A stretch of 64,000 nt of DNA from Proteobacteria bacterium ST_bin14 (GCA_002083655.1 MSXR01000008.1:1-64000); one strand, 5' to 3'; shown: positions 8,794 to 18,019, counted from the first letter of the stretch. Numbers and translations: made by a program. Notes: generated by a model not told the origin, from the letters alone.

Positions 8794-9696
8794 TTATCGG
8801 CTGAATGCGCCTTTGCGGTACAACATCGTGATGGATACCCGGCGATTGCGCGGATCTGCCGGATTTGACGCGATCATCGGCTCGCGGTCAGCCACGCCTT
8901 CGATCCGTTCAAAGCGGCTATCGGGCAGGCCTTCTTCTGACAGGCGGCGTCGGGTCGCTTCGGCGCGACTGCTGGACAGCAGCCAGTTGTTGATGCCGCC
9001 CGAATTTTTGAAGCCCAGGCTGTCGGTATGGCCGCGAATCATAATCGCATTGTCCATCGTTTTCAGCGACTGGGCGATGGCGCCGATCAGCCGGTCGGCT
9101 TCGGGTTCCAGCTGTGTGGTGCCCAGGCCAAACATCGAATAATCGGCATTGTCGACCAGATCGATGCGCAAACCTTCACGCGTCGGCACGAATCTGACGT
9201 GCGTCGCCAATTTTTGCAACTTGACGCTGACGGCCATGGCCTTGCTGACCTGCGCCTTGATCTTTTCAAAATTCCGGCGGTCTTCAGCGGCAATGCGCCT
9301 GTCTTTCAACGTGCCCTTTTCGCCGGTGCCAACCTGGGTGCCGCCCGATGCCTCGGCAGGGACGGTGAGCGAGAAGGTGCCGGTTTGAGAGGCCTTGTGC
9401 GGATAGTTTTCCAGATCGTTCAGCGACGAACCGCCGAACAGCCCGTTAGAGCCTGCGCTGTTCTGTTTGAAATCGATCAGCGTCGGCGCGAAATAATCGG
9501 CCAGCGCCTTGCGCTTCTTTTCTGATGTCGCGCCCAGCAGCCACATCAGGAGGAAGAACGCCATCATCGCCGTCACGAAATCGGCATAGGCGACTTTCCA
9601 GGCGCCGCCGTGATGGCCGCCATGCCCCTCGATATAGATTTTCTTGACGATCACCCGGGGCGGCTGGTTCGTGCCGTGCGGTGCGCGCGCGGCCAT
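8794..9696 (-). CDS. motB: Flagellar motor stator protein MotB
   Basis: This stator subunit is anchored to peptidoglycan. The 300-residue protein has a basic N-terminus and one membrane helix containing AYADFVTAMMAFFLLMW, with the proton-carrying aspartate at residue 39. A linker and a C-terminal OmpA-like domain with the peptidoglycan motif IRGHTDSLG follow, then SSSRAEATRRRL. It lies 37 bases downstream of motA. The genes follow the flgB-L set on the same strand but are separated from flgL by a possible terminator. Confidence 0.96.
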   Translation of the reverse strand: MAARAPHGTNQPPRVIVKKIYIEGHGGHHGGAWKVAYADFVTAMMAFFLLMWLLGATSEKKRKALADYFAPTLIDFKQNSAGSNGLFGGSSLNDLENYPHKASQTGTFSLTVPAEASGGTQVGTGEKGTLKDRRIAAEDRRNFEKIKAQVSKAMAVSVKLQKLATHVRFVPTREGLRIDLVDNADYSMFGLGTTQLEPEADRLIGAIAQSLKTMDNAIMIRGHTDSLGFKNSGGINNWLLSSSRAEATRRRLSEEGLPDSRFERIEGVADREPMIASNPADPRNRRVSITMLYRKGAFSR

Positions 9697-9733
9697 TATT
9701 CCTGCCCACCCACTGGATCATGCGATGATGCGA

Positions 9734-10597
9734 TCACCGGCCGCGCAGCCCGTCAAACACCTCGGCAAAGCCGGGCTGGTTGTTGTGGGCAATCCCCGAA
9801 CGCGCCGCTTCGATGACGAGCGGCTGCGGGTGACCGTGCAGCGATGCGATGATGATCTGCTTTACGGTGTGATAAATCGCGGCATCGGCATCGATCACCT
9901 GTTGCAAGCGGCCCGCCAGCGGCGCGACGAGACCGTATGCCAGCAACACGCCCATGAACGTGCCGACCAACGCCGAACCGATCATGGCACCCAGAATGGC
10001 AGGCGGTTTATCAATGGCGCCCATGGTCTTCACCACGCCCAGCACGGCCGCGACAATGCCCAAAGCGGGCAGGGCGTCGGCCAGGCCCTGCAGCGTGGTT
10101 TGCGGACCCTGCACTTCGTGGTGATGGGTTTTGATTGTGTTATCCATCACCTCTTCCACCGCATGCACATCAAGCGTGCCGGAAGAAACGACGACCAGGC
10201 GTAGCGTATCGGCGATTAGCGCGATCAGGGTGTGATCGGCCAGCAGCCGGGGATATTCGCTGAAAATGGCGCTGGACGAGGGATCTTCGACGTGCGGTTC
10301 AAGCGCAATCGGCCCTTCGGTGCGCAGCATTTTCATCAATTTGGAAACTAGGAAGATCGTGTCGAGGTAATCCTGCTTTTTATAGCGCGGCCCCTTGAAC
10401 ACCTTGGCCAGCCCGCCGCCAATCGCCTTCAGCTCCTTCATCGAATTGCCGATGACAAGCGCGCCGAGCGCGGCACCGCCGATGATGAGCATTTCGTGCG
10501 GAATTGCTTCCATCACGGGTCCAAGCGCGCCGCCGGTGATGGCAAAGCCGCCAAACACCATCACTATCAGGATGACAAAGCCGATAATCGGAAACAT
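9734..10597 (-). CDS. motA: Flagellar motor stator protein MotA
   Basis: This 287-residue stator proton-channel subunit has four hydrophobic segments. The first two are at the N-terminus (FPIIGFVILIVMVFGGFAI and MLIIGGAALGALVIG). The last two frame GIVAAVLGVVKTMG and GSALVGTFMGVLLAYG, with the conserved proline in LPALGIV. The large cytoplasmic loop that contacts FliG lies between the pairs. It pairs with the downstream motB. No sigma-54 or FliA-type promoter was found directly upstream. Confidence 0.95.
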   Translation of the reverse strand: MFPIIGFVILIVMVFGGFAITGGALGPVMEAIPHEMLIIGGAALGALVIGNSMKELKAIGGGLAKVFKGPRYKKQDYLDTIFLVSKLMKMLRTEGPIALEPHVEDPSSSAIFSEYPRLLADHTLIALIADTLRLVVVSSGTLDVHAVEEVMDNTIKTHHHEVQGPQTTLQGLADALPALGIVAAVLGVVKTMGAIDKPPAILGAMIGSALVGTFMGVLLAYGLVAPLAGRLQQVIDADAAIYHTVKQIIIASLHGHPQPLVIEAARSGIAHNNQPGFAEVFDGLRGR

Positions 10598-10638
10598 GAA
10601 CTCAGCCGCCTCCGGACGTTTGGCCCTCCCCGGAAATG

Positions 10639-10660
10639 GGGGTTTCGACCATGAAACCCC
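10639..10660. terminator. Hairpin between flgL and motA
   Basis: Perfect 8-bp arms (GGGGTTTC / GAAACCCC) enclose a 6-base loop, 46 bases beyond the flgL stop. Only a short T run follows on the minus strand. It may end or reduce transcription from flgB-L before motAB. Confidence 0.45.
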
Positions 10661-10705
10661 TTATTCACCAAACTTCGTCGCTAATCCGTTAACCAAACCG
10701 CCAAA

Positions 10706-11620
10706 TCAGCGCAGATAATCGAATAATGACAGCGAACTTAGTCGGCTCAGGCTCGCCTGGGTCGCCTGCAGGATCGTCGTGGTCTTTTGCAGCTCGATAA
10801 TGGCGCTGGTCAGATCGGTATCCTCAATGCCCGAGCGTTCGGCTTCGCGGGTGAGCGCGGTTGAATCGAGCCGGGCCGATTCAAGATCAAGCCGGGCACC
10901 GCGCGCGCCAATGGAGCCGCGTGCGCTGCTTACCTGTTCAAGCGAGGCCTTCACCCCGTCAAGCGCGGTGCCTGCAACGGCACTAACGCTACCCCCTGCG
11001 GCCAGCGCATCGGCAAGGCCGGTAAGAACTGCAAAAATATCTGCTGCCCCGGCACTGGCGGGCAGGCCGCCAAAGATGCGTTCGGCTGATTCGCTGGGTT
11101 GCACATCGGTGCCGTCCCCCACCGGAATCGCGACCGGATCGCCGGTGCCAGCAAAGCTGACCACGCCTGTGGCATCGCGCGTAACGGCGGTATCGCCATC
11201 AGCGGCGCCGAACAGCGGACCGCCCCGTGCATCCTTGCTGTTCGCAAGTGAGACGAGATCGTCAACGATGCCGCGCAACTGGGCCGCAATGACCGCCTTG
11301 TTGGCATTCGACAGCGTGCCGCTGCTCGCCTGGACCGTCAGCTCCTGAGCTTTTTGCAACTGGCTGGTCACCGAATCGAGCGCCGTGTCCGCCTGCGTCA
11401 AAACGGTGCGCGCCAGATCAATATTCTTGCCCCAGGCGACATCATCCGCACCGGCGCGCGTAATCACCTGCAACCGCTTATACCCGACGGCATCGTCGGA
11501 AGGCGCGGCGAGCTTTTTGCCCGATGATATCTGTTCCTGCAGCGTCTGGTTACGCCCGTTCAGGCTGTTCAGCTGGGCGGCTGACCGATCAAAGAACAGG
11601 TTGGTGCCAATTATCGTCAT
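10706..11620 (-). CDS. flgL: Flagellar hook-filament junction protein FlgL
   Basis: FlgL (HAP3) joins hook to filament. This 304-residue flagellin-like protein has the conserved N-terminal coiled region (NLFFDRSAAQLNSLNGRNQTLQEQI is the first helix) and a C-terminal helix with DLTSAIIELQKTTTILQATQ. It sits eight bases after flgK, as in most flagellar operons. The middle region is variable, as expected. It is the last gene of the flgB-L run. Confidence 0.93.
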   Translation of the reverse strand: MTIIGTNLFFDRSAAQLNSLNGRNQTLQEQISSGKKLAAPSDDAVGYKRLQVITRAGADDVAWGKNIDLARTVLTQADTALDSVTSQLQKAQELTVQASSGTLSNANKAVIAAQLRGIVDDLVSLANSKDARGGPLFGAADGDTAVTRDATGVVSFAGTGDPVAIPVGDGTDVQPSESAERIFGGLPASAGAADIFAVLTGLADALAAGGSVSAVAGTALDGVKASLEQVSSARGSIGARGARLDLESARLDSTALTREAERSGIEDTDLTSAIIELQKTTTILQATQASLSRLSSLSLFDYLR

Positions 11621-11628
11621 GATCAGCC

Positions 11629-12978
11629 TCAGCGGATATCGAGGATGGACTGGAAGGTTTCGCGCGCCACCTGAATCACCCGGCTGGAAGCCTGATACGC
11701 TTGCTGGAAGCGCAGCAGATCGACCGCCTCGCTATCCAGATTGACGCCGATCAACTGGTCGCGCGCGGTGATTGCCCCCTCGCGGATCGCATTCTGCGCG
11801 TCGGACACGGTATGGCGCTGGCTCAGTGCGGTCGCGTTGTTTGCCACCAGCCCGGCGGCATCTGCCTCAAATGCGCCCGATGTCCGCAGCGCCTGAAGTG
11901 TTGTCAGATTCGCGTTGTCGCGTGGCCCGCCGCCCACCGCCGCGGCGGCAATGCCGCGTCCGCTGGATAGCGCCAGGCTAATGTCGGTTGGTGCAGCGCC
12001 GACGGCGAACAACGGCGCGCCAGGATTGCCGTCCAGATCACGCCCCCCGGCCTGCACGGCGTTAACCCCGTCAACGAAATCGGTGGCGATCCGGTTCAGC
12101 TCGGTACGGGCAGCACCAATGCGCTGGCCGCCCTCTGCAATACCGGCAAGCGCCCCGCCATTGGGGCTAAGGCTGGATGCGGCACCGTTCAGGAACACGG
12201 CAAAGGATACATTGCCCGATGGCGCGCGGACATAGGTAACCGATCCGACATCGCCGCCGGTGGTGACAAAGCCCGGCCCGGTGGCCCCGCCCAGCGACAC
12301 GCTGGCCCGGCCCGACGAATCGAAGCTGACGCCCACATCGCTGAGCGCGCTGAGCTGTTCGAGCACCTGATCGCGCTGATCGAGCAACTGCGCCTTGGCG
12401 GTTGAATTGGGTGTTGCGCTGCCCAGCCCCTTGTTGATCTTGGCAAGCGCGTTGCCCAGCGTTTCCAGCGACGACACCGCCGCTTCGGCGGTGCTGTCGA
12501 GGTCTGCCGTTATCTGATCAAGCGAGCGCGCCGTGGCAGCAAAGGCATTGCCGACACTTGTGCTGGATTCAAGAAAGGCTGCACGCGGCGTGCTGGCGGT
12601 GGGATCTGCCGCGACGGATTTTGCAGCGTTGAAAAAACTGGTGAGCCGATCGTTGAGCTGATTGCCGGACAGCGCGCTTTCGATGCCGGTCAGCCAGACG
12701 ATGCTCGTTTCGGTGCGGGCCAAATCAGCCCCCGATGCGCGCACCGCGGTTGAGCGGATTTCATCAGCGGCGCGGTTGATGCCGAACACGGCAACGCCGT
12801 TGCCGCTTGCAACATTGCTATTTGAATAGCGACCGCTCGATGCGCTGACCTCAGTCAGCGTGGCAGTGCGCCGGGCATAGCCGGGCGTGGCCGCATTGGC
12901 GATGTTGTCAGACGTGGTGGTCAGCGCCGATTGATAGGCACGCACGCCGCTCGCGCCGATGGAGAGCAGGTCGCTCAC
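11629..12978 (-). CDS. flgK: Flagellar hook-associated protein FlgK
   Basis: FlgK (HAP1) is the first hook-filament junction protein. The 449-residue protein begins LSIGASGVRAYQSALTTTSDNIANAATPGY, the rod/hook-family N-terminal helix with the NxANxxTPGY motif. It ends with the matching C-terminal helix (EAVDLLRFQQAYQASSRVIQ). Its start overlaps the flgJ stop by four bases. No anomalies were seen. Confidence 0.95.
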   Translation of the reverse strand: MSDLLSIGASGVRAYQSALTTTSDNIANAATPGYARRTATLTEVSASSGRYSNSNVASGNGVAVFGINRAADEIRSTAVRASGADLARTETSIVWLTGIESALSGNQLNDRLTSFFNAAKSVAADPTASTPRAAFLESSTSVGNAFAATARSLDQITADLDSTAEAAVSSLETLGNALAKINKGLGSATPNSTAKAQLLDQRDQVLEQLSALSDVGVSFDSSGRASVSLGGATGPGFVTTGGDVGSVTYVRAPSGNVSFAVFLNGAASSLSPNGGALAGIAEGGQRIGAARTELNRIATDFVDGVNAVQAGGRDLDGNPGAPLFAVGAAPTDISLALSSGRGIAAAAVGGGPRDNANLTTLQALRTSGAFEADAAGLVANNATALSQRHTVSDAQNAIREGAITARDQLIGVNLDSEAVDLLRFQQAYQASSRVIQVARETFQSILDIR

Positions 12979-13355
12979 GGCGTTTTACCAATCGCCGGGC
13001 CCTCAGCTACGGCAGGGGCAGGGGCAGCGGCAGGGGCCTGGAGCGCCTCCTGACTCTTTGCCAGAAAGTCGACCATCGCTTTGCCAATGCCAAGCGGCTT
13101 GGATTCGGCCATCACCACCGACAATTTCTGGTCCTGCATGTCGCGGAACGTGTCGATGGCCTTGGACGAGAAGAGCTCTTCGGCCAGATGGGTGTTGCGC
13201 ATCGATTTCAGCATCATCTGCGTGAACACCGCCTCAAACTGCTTGCCGGCCTTTTCCAGATTGGCGCGCGACGCGAGCCTGCTGGTGTCGGTCGACACGT
13301 TCGGGGCGTTGATGCCGGTGGTCGGCAGCGCAGGGATGGCGGGAATGGCGGTCAT
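12975..13355 (-). CDS. flgJ: Rod-binding protein, FlgJ N-domain only
   Basis: This 126-residue protein corresponds to the N-terminal rod-scaffold domain of FlgJ: KAGKQFEAVFTQMMLKSMRN is the core and KAIDTFRDMQDQKLS the second helix. The C-terminal muramidase domain of enterobacterial FlgJ is absent. A separate transglycosylase gene on the other strand of this locus probably supplies that activity. The C-terminus is alanine/proline-rich and disordered. Confidence 0.9.
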   Translation of the reverse strand: MTAIPAIPALPTTGINAPNVSTDTSRLASRANLEKAGKQFEAVFTQMMLKSMRNTHLAEELFSSKAIDTFRDMQDQKLSVVMAESKPLGIGKAMVDFLAKSQEALQAPAAAPAPAVAEGPAIGKTP

Positions 13356-13362
13356 GCGGGCA

Positions 13363-14457
13363 TCACAGGATGATCAAGTCGGCTTTCAGCGCGCCGGCTT
13401 CTTTCAAGGCTTCAAGGATGGCGACCAGATCGGCAGGCGATGCGCCAATCGCGTTCATCGCCTTGACGACGTCGGACAGGCGCGGGCCGGGATCGAGCAG
13501 GAATATCGGCTTGGTTTCCTCGGCAATGCCGACGCCGCTTTTCTGTTCGACGGTGGTCTGGCCCTGGCTGAACGGCGCGGGTTGGCTGACCCGCTGGGAT
13601 TCATCGACCCGCACCGTCAGCTTGCCCTGCGTTACCGCAGCAGGCCCCAGCCGGACGGCGGAGTTGATCACCACCGTGCCGGTGCGGGCGTTGACGATGA
13701 CGCGGGCGGCGGGCTCGGCTGCCGTCACCGTCAGATTTTCGATCTGGCTCATCAGCGTGGCGCGCGAATCGGCACCCTCTGGGGCGCTGATCGCGATTGA
13801 TACGCCGTCAATTGCCTGGGCACGGCCCGGCCCCAGCCGAGCGTTGACCGCAGCGGCGATGCTTTGTGCCGTGGTGAAATCGGAACGCGCAAGGTTGAAG
13901 GTGAGCAGCGGAGAGCTGGCAAAGCCGGTATCAACCGCGCGTTCAACCGTTGCCCCTTCAGGAATGCGACCCGTGGACGGCACGTTGACGACAATCTTTG
14001 AGCCATCTGCCCCTTCTGCGCCCAGCCCGCCGACGGCAAGATTACCCTGCGCCATGGCATAAACCTGGCCATCGGCACCGATCAGCGGTGTCAGGATCAG
14101 GCTGCCGCCGCGCAAGGACTTGGCCTTGCCAAGGGCGGCGACAGTGATGTCGATCCGCTGGCCAGGCTTGGCAAAGGCGGGCAATTCAGCGGTGATCAGC
14201 ACAGCGGCTGAGTTTTTCAGCCCCGGATTGACGTTGGCTGGCAACTGCAATCCAAAACGGCTGGCAACGCTTTTCAGCGATTGCACCGTATATTCCAGAT
14301 TATCGTCACCCGTCCCCGGCAAGCCGACAACAATGCCATACCCCGTCAACTGGTTGGTACGAATGCCCTGAAACGCCCCCAGATCCTTGACGCGGTCCGC
14401 CCAGGCCGGGGTTGCCACCAGCAGCGAGATCAAAAGGGTAAGGAAAAGGCGGATCAT
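13363..14457 (-). CDS. flgI: Flagellar P-ring protein FlgI
   Basis: FlgI builds the P-ring around the rod in the periplasm. The 364-residue protein has a Sec signal (MIRLFLTLLISLLVATPAWA), then DRVKDLGAFQGIRTNQLTGYG, the standard mature start. The ATG was chosen; a GTG four codons upstream overlaps the last base of the flgH stop (TAGTG) and is an alternative coupled start. It contains the conserved VGLPGTGDD and ends with the family C-terminus (ALKEAGALKADLIIL). Confidence 0.95.
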   Translation of the reverse strand: MIRLFLTLLISLLVATPAWADRVKDLGAFQGIRTNQLTGYGIVVGLPGTGDDNLEYTVQSLKSVASRFGLQLPANVNPGLKNSAAVLITAELPAFAKPGQRIDITVAALGKAKSLRGGSLILTPLIGADGQVYAMAQGNLAVGGLGAEGADGSKIVVNVPSTGRIPEGATVERAVDTGFASSPLLTFNLARSDFTTAQSIAAAVNARLGPGRAQAIDGVSIAISAPEGADSRATLMSQIENLTVTAAEPAARVIVNARTGTVVINSAVRLGPAAVTQGKLTVRVDESQRVSQPAPFSQGQTTVEQKSGVGIAEETKPIFLLDPGPRLSDVVKAMNAIGASPADLVAILEALKEAGALKADLIIL

Positions 14458-14468
14458 CGGGGTTCCCA

Positions 14469-15200
14469 CTAAAACGGGCTGACGGCGGCAAAGAAGCGGC
14501 TGAACCAGCCCTGGCGACTGGCACGCGCGACATCGCCCTTGCCGGTATAGGCGATCTGTGCATCGGCGACGCGGGTGGAGAGGACGCGGTTGTCGGCATC
14601 AACATCCGCCCAGCGCACCAGCCCCTTGATCTGGACAAATTCGTCACCGCGATTGAGCGTAACGCGCTTGCCGCCCTGCACCATCATCGTGCCGTTGGGG
14701 AAAACTTCCGACACGGTCACGCTGACTTCGCCCGACAGCGAATTGGACTGATCGGCCTGGCCGGTGCCGTTAAAGCCGCGGTTGCCGGCTGCTTGCAGTG
14801 CGTTTGGCGGCACGAACGACAATGGCCCCACAGCGGGCGGGGTGATGCCCAGATCCGCCTTGCTGTCGAGCTTTGAGCTTGCCGATTTGCTTGCCAATGT
14901 GCGCTCAACCAACACGATCGTCAGCGGGTCACCCACCCGGCGCGCGCGCCAGCCTTCATAAAGCGGCGCATAGCCGGTCGAGACCTTGAAGATTGCGCCG
15001 TCTGCGGGCGGTGGCGGTGGCGGTGGCGGTGGCAGAGTCATCGAGAAATCGGTCTTGGGCGCTCCTTTGCCAAACAGGCGCGCGTCGGCAGCCGATGGCG
15101 CAAAGGCGGCGATCAGCACCGCGCCCGCCACCAGCCCGCTGGCAAATTTTACCAGCGCGTTGGATGCATAAAGCGCGGGATTAGATGTTCTGATTGACAT
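14469..15200 (-). CDS. flgH: Flagellar L-ring protein FlgH, without lipobox cysteine
   Basis: FlgH forms the outer-membrane L-ring. The C-terminal two thirds are clearly FlgH: VGDPLTIVLVERTLASKSAS, then VSVTVSEVFPNGTMMVQGGK and VRWADVDADNRVLSTRVADA. The N-terminus has a hydrophobic signal ending near PSAADARLF, but no cysteine occurs there or later, so the usual lipobox is missing. Residues after the signal include nine consecutive prolines. The ATG at 15200 was chosen; an ATG at 15215, overlapping flgG further, adds MKCCN before the signal. Confidence 0.92.
   Translation of the reverse strand: MSIRTSNPALYASNALVKFASGLVAGAVLIAAFAPSAADARLFGKGAPKTDFSMTLPPPPPPPPPADGAIFKVSTGYAPLYEGWRARRVGDPLTIVLVERTLASKSASSKLDSKADLGITPPAVGPLSFVPPNALQAAGNRGFNGTGQADQSNSLSGEVSVTVSEVFPNGTMMVQGGKRVTLNRGDEFVQIKGLVRWADVDADNRVLSTRVADAQIAYTGKGDVARASRQGWFSRFFAAVSPF
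15006..15032 (-). repeat. CCACCG microsatellite encoding nine prolines in FlgH
   Basis: Four alternating CCA-CCG codon pairs plus CCC encode a run of nine prolines just after the FlgH signal sequence. Such a 6-base repeat can gain or lose units in frame, and nine prolines usually need elongation factor P for smooth translation. Confidence 0.8.
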
Positions 15201-15969
15201 ATTGCAGCATTTCATTGGTGGCGGTGATCATCTTCGAATTCACTTCGTAGGCCCGTTGGGTTTCGATCATGTTAACCAATTCTTCGACCACGTTGACGTT
15301 CGACCCTTCCAGCATCCCCTGGCGAATATTGCCGCGCCCATCCTGCCCGGCGATGCCCAGATTCGCGGCGCCACTCGCGGCGGTTTCGGTCAGATAATTG
15401 TCGCCTGCCGCCTGCAGCCCGGCGCTGTTGGGGAAGTTGGCGACCTGGATCTGGCCGATCTGGCTCGGTTCGGTCTGGCCAGCGATGGTCGCAGAGACGG
15501 TGCCGTCGGTGCCAATCGTGATCGATGTCGCGCCTTCGGGCACCGTGATGCCCGGCTGGACGGTATAGCCTTCAGCGGTGACGAGCTGACCCTCTGCCGA
15601 GCGCGAGAAATTGCCGGCGCGCGTATAGCCCAGCGTACCGCCGGGTAGCGTCACCTGAAAATAGCCATCACCGTCGAGTGCCACGTCGAGCGAATTGCCG
15701 GTTGTCGCCAGCGACCCCTGCGTGTCGATACGCGCCGTGCCCTGAATGCGGACGCCGGTACCCAGATTAAGCCCGGTGGCGTATTTGGTTTCGGACGTGC
15801 TTGGCGCACCCGGTGCCGTAACCGTTTGATAGGCAAGCGTTTCAAACGCTGCACGATCACGTTTATAGCCCGTGGTGTTCACGTTGGCGAGGTTGTTTGA
15901 GATGACCCGCATGCGCATGTCCTGGGCATCAAGCCCGGTCCGTGCGATGTGCATTGCTGCGCTGCCCAT
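15181..15969 (-). CDS. flgG: Flagellar distal rod protein FlgG
   Basis: This 262-residue distal rod subunit has the N-terminal IARTGLDAQDMRMRVISNNLANVNTTGYK motif (first helix, then NNLANxxTxGYK), a beta-rich centre (GYFQVTLPGGTLGYTRAGNF) and the C-terminal helix VVEELVNMIETQRAYEVNSK. It sits between flgF and flgH, as is usual. Length and both terminal motifs are normal. Confidence 0.96.
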   Translation of the reverse strand: MGSAAMHIARTGLDAQDMRMRVISNNLANVNTTGYKRDRAAFETLAYQTVTAPGAPSTSETKYATGLNLGTGVRIQGTARIDTQGSLATTGNSLDVALDGDGYFQVTLPGGTLGYTRAGNFSRSAEGQLVTAEGYTVQPGITVPEGATSITIGTDGTVSATIAGQTEPSQIGQIQVANFPNSAGLQAAGDNYLTETAASGAANLGIAGQDGRGNIRQGMLEGSNVNVVEELVNMIETQRAYEVNSKMITATNEMLQYVNQNI

Positions 15970-15983
15970 GTCCTATTCCCCTG

Positions 15984-16730
15984 TTAAGACGGCAGGCGCA
16001 TCAGGGATGCACCGCCTTCATCGAGTTCCTTGGCCGATTTGATCAAATTGGCCTGCACTTCGTAACTGCGCTGGTTTTCGATCATGTCGACCAGCGCTTC
16101 GGTAAGATTAACATTTGACCCCTCAAGCGAGCCGGAGACCAGTTTGGCGGTTGGATCGCCGGGCAATGCGCCGCCCCCGCGCACATGCAGCAGATTATCC
16201 TGCCCCTTGACCGTGTCTGATCCCTTCAGGCTCGCCAGCTTGATTGTGTCGACAATCACCGGCGGCGCGCCGCGTTCGGCGCCAAACGGCACGATTGCGA
16301 CGCTGCCATCAGGGCCGATCGTCACGCTTTGCGCAGGCGGGACGGTGATCGGACCCCCCGATCCGATCACCGGGAAACCGTCACCAGTTTCCAGCACGCC
16401 TGATGCGGCAACCGAAAGGTCGCCGCGCCGGGTATAGGCTTCGCTGCCATCGGCGGCTTGCACCGCGATCCACGCATCGCCGGCCACCGCCACATCGAGC
16501 GGCTTGCCGGTAGAAAAAATTGCCCCCGGACGCCGGTCGACCTCGGTAATCTCGTCCGATGCCGGTTGGCGTGCGAGCAGGCCGGGGCCGCTGACCTTCA
16601 ACTGATCGAAAATCACCCGATCGGCGCGAAAGCCGATCGTGGAGGCGTTCGCCATGTTGTTGGCGATTGCCGCCTGCGACGCCAGATGCCCCTTCAGGCC
16701 TGACGCCGCGGTATAGATCAGCTTGTCCAT
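15984..16730 (-). CDS. flgF: Flagellar proximal rod protein FlgF
   Basis: This 248-residue proximal rod subunit starts DKLIYTAASGLKGHLASQAAIANNMANAST, the FlgF form of the rod N-helix. It has the internal DAWIAVQAADGSEAYTRRGD strand motif and a C-terminal helix LTEALVDMIENQRSYEVQAN. It follows flgE after 23 bases and precedes flgG after 14 bases, within a tightly packed operon. Confidence 0.95.
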   Translation of the reverse strand: MDKLIYTAASGLKGHLASQAAIANNMANASTIGFRADRVIFDQLKVSGPGLLARQPASDEITEVDRRPGAIFSTGKPLDVAVAGDAWIAVQAADGSEAYTRRGDLSVAASGVLETGDGFPVIGSGGPITVPPAQSVTIGPDGSVAIVPFGAERGAPPVIVDTIKLASLKGSDTVKGQDNLLHVRGGGALPGDPTAKLVSGSLEGSNVNLTEALVDMIENQRSYEVQANLIKSAKELDEGGASLMRLPS

Positions 16731-16753
16731 TCAATCGGCCCCGATTTTCGTGA

Positions 16754-18019
16754 TTACTGGAGGTTGAAGATCGTCTGTGAGATCTGGTTGTCGGTTTCGA
16801 GCGCCTTGGCATTTGCCTGAAAATTGCGCTGCGCCGCGATCAGCGCCACCAGTTCCTCGGTCTGATCAACATTTGACCGCTCGATCGTGCCCGACAACAG
16901 GCCGCCAAATCCGTTGCTGCCGGGTTCGCCCAGCAACGGGGAACCCGACAGGCCGGTTGGAGACCAACTGCTGCTGCCCAACTGGCGCAAGCCCGATGGG
17001 TTGGCGAAATTGGCGAGCAACACCTTGCCCAGCGTTGCGGTTTCACCGTTTGAGAAGCTGGCCCGGATCATGCCCTCATTATCGATCGTCACACCCTGCA
17101 ACTGGCCAACGGCAACGCCGTCCTGGCTGCTGGCTACCAAATCAAATGGCGCGCCCAGTTGTGTTGTGGCTGTGCCGAAATCGAGTGCGATTACCTGCGG
17201 GTTGGGGCTGCTGGCCGGCGTGAAGGCATCAAAGCTCGTCGCGGCCGTGGGCGAGGTAAGCGTGCCTGCGGCATCGAAGGTGAGCGTGATCGGCGCCGTA
17301 CCGCCGCTGACCAGTGCCTGATCACCGACAAAGCTGAACGCAGACCAGGTGCTGGTTGGCGTTGCGCCGGTGGGGACGGTTTCACGCTTGAAATAGGTGG
17401 TCAGCACCTGGGCATTGCCAACCGAGTCAAAGATCGTCGTCTGCGTCGATTCATTATAGCTGGACGGATCAAAGCGATCAAAAGCCGTGGTCGTTGGGAT
17501 GGCACCGCCGCTGGGCAGGTTGACCGACAGCGCGACATTCTGGGTGGCGACTGGCGTACCGCTGGTCGCGGGCAGGCGGACGTTGATTGCAGAGGTCAAG
17601 CCCGATGCAACCACCGCACCGCTGCCATCAACCGGATAGGCCTGTAAATGCGATCCCGACCCGTCGACGACATAGCGATCAGCATTGACCAGGAACGCGC
17701 CGTTGCGGGTGAAATTTACAGGACCGCCGTCAAGCTGCGGCTTCACGGCGAAAAAGCCGTCGCCGGTGATTGCCAGGTCAAGCGTTCCACCGGTCTGCAC
17801 GACATTGCCCTGGCTGAACTGTTGGCGATTGGCCTTTACAACAGTGCCCGATCCGATTGCCTGGGTTGGGTTGGTGCCCACGCTGGAGGCGATCACGTCG
17901 GCGAATTCTGAACGGCTTTTCTTGAAGCCATTGGTGCTGACATTGGCCAGGTTATGCGAAATGGTCGCGAGATCGGTTTGTGCTGCCTTCAGGCCGCTGA
18001 GCGAAGTGTAGAAAGACAT
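16754..18019 (-). CDS. flgE: Flagellar hook protein FlgE
   Basis: FlgE polymerises into the hook. The 421-residue protein begins FYTSLSGLKAAQTDLATISHNLANVSTNGFKKSR and ends with the paired helix DQTEELVALIAAQRNFQANA; the middle is the variable hook domain. The ribosome-binding leader GGAGATACGACC is identical over 12 bases to that in front of the flagellin gene. It follows flgD after 44 bases. Confidence 0.96.
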   Translation of the reverse strand: MSFYTSLSGLKAAQTDLATISHNLANVSTNGFKKSRSEFADVIASSVGTNPTQAIGSGTVVKANRQQFSQGNVVQTGGTLDLAITGDGFFAVKPQLDGGPVNFTRNGAFLVNADRYVVDGSGSHLQAYPVDGSGAVVASGLTSAINVRLPATSGTPVATQNVALSVNLPSGGAIPTTTAFDRFDPSSYNESTQTTIFDSVGNAQVLTTYFKRETVPTGATPTSTWSAFSFVGDQALVSGGTAPITLTFDAAGTLTSPTAATSFDAFTPASSPNPQVIALDFGTATTQLGAPFDLVASSQDGVAVGQLQGVTIDNEGMIRASFSNGETATLGKVLLANFANPSGLRQLGSSSWSPTGLSGSPLLGEPGSNGFGGLLSGTIERSNVDQTEELVALIAAQRNFQANAKALETDNQISQTIFNLQ

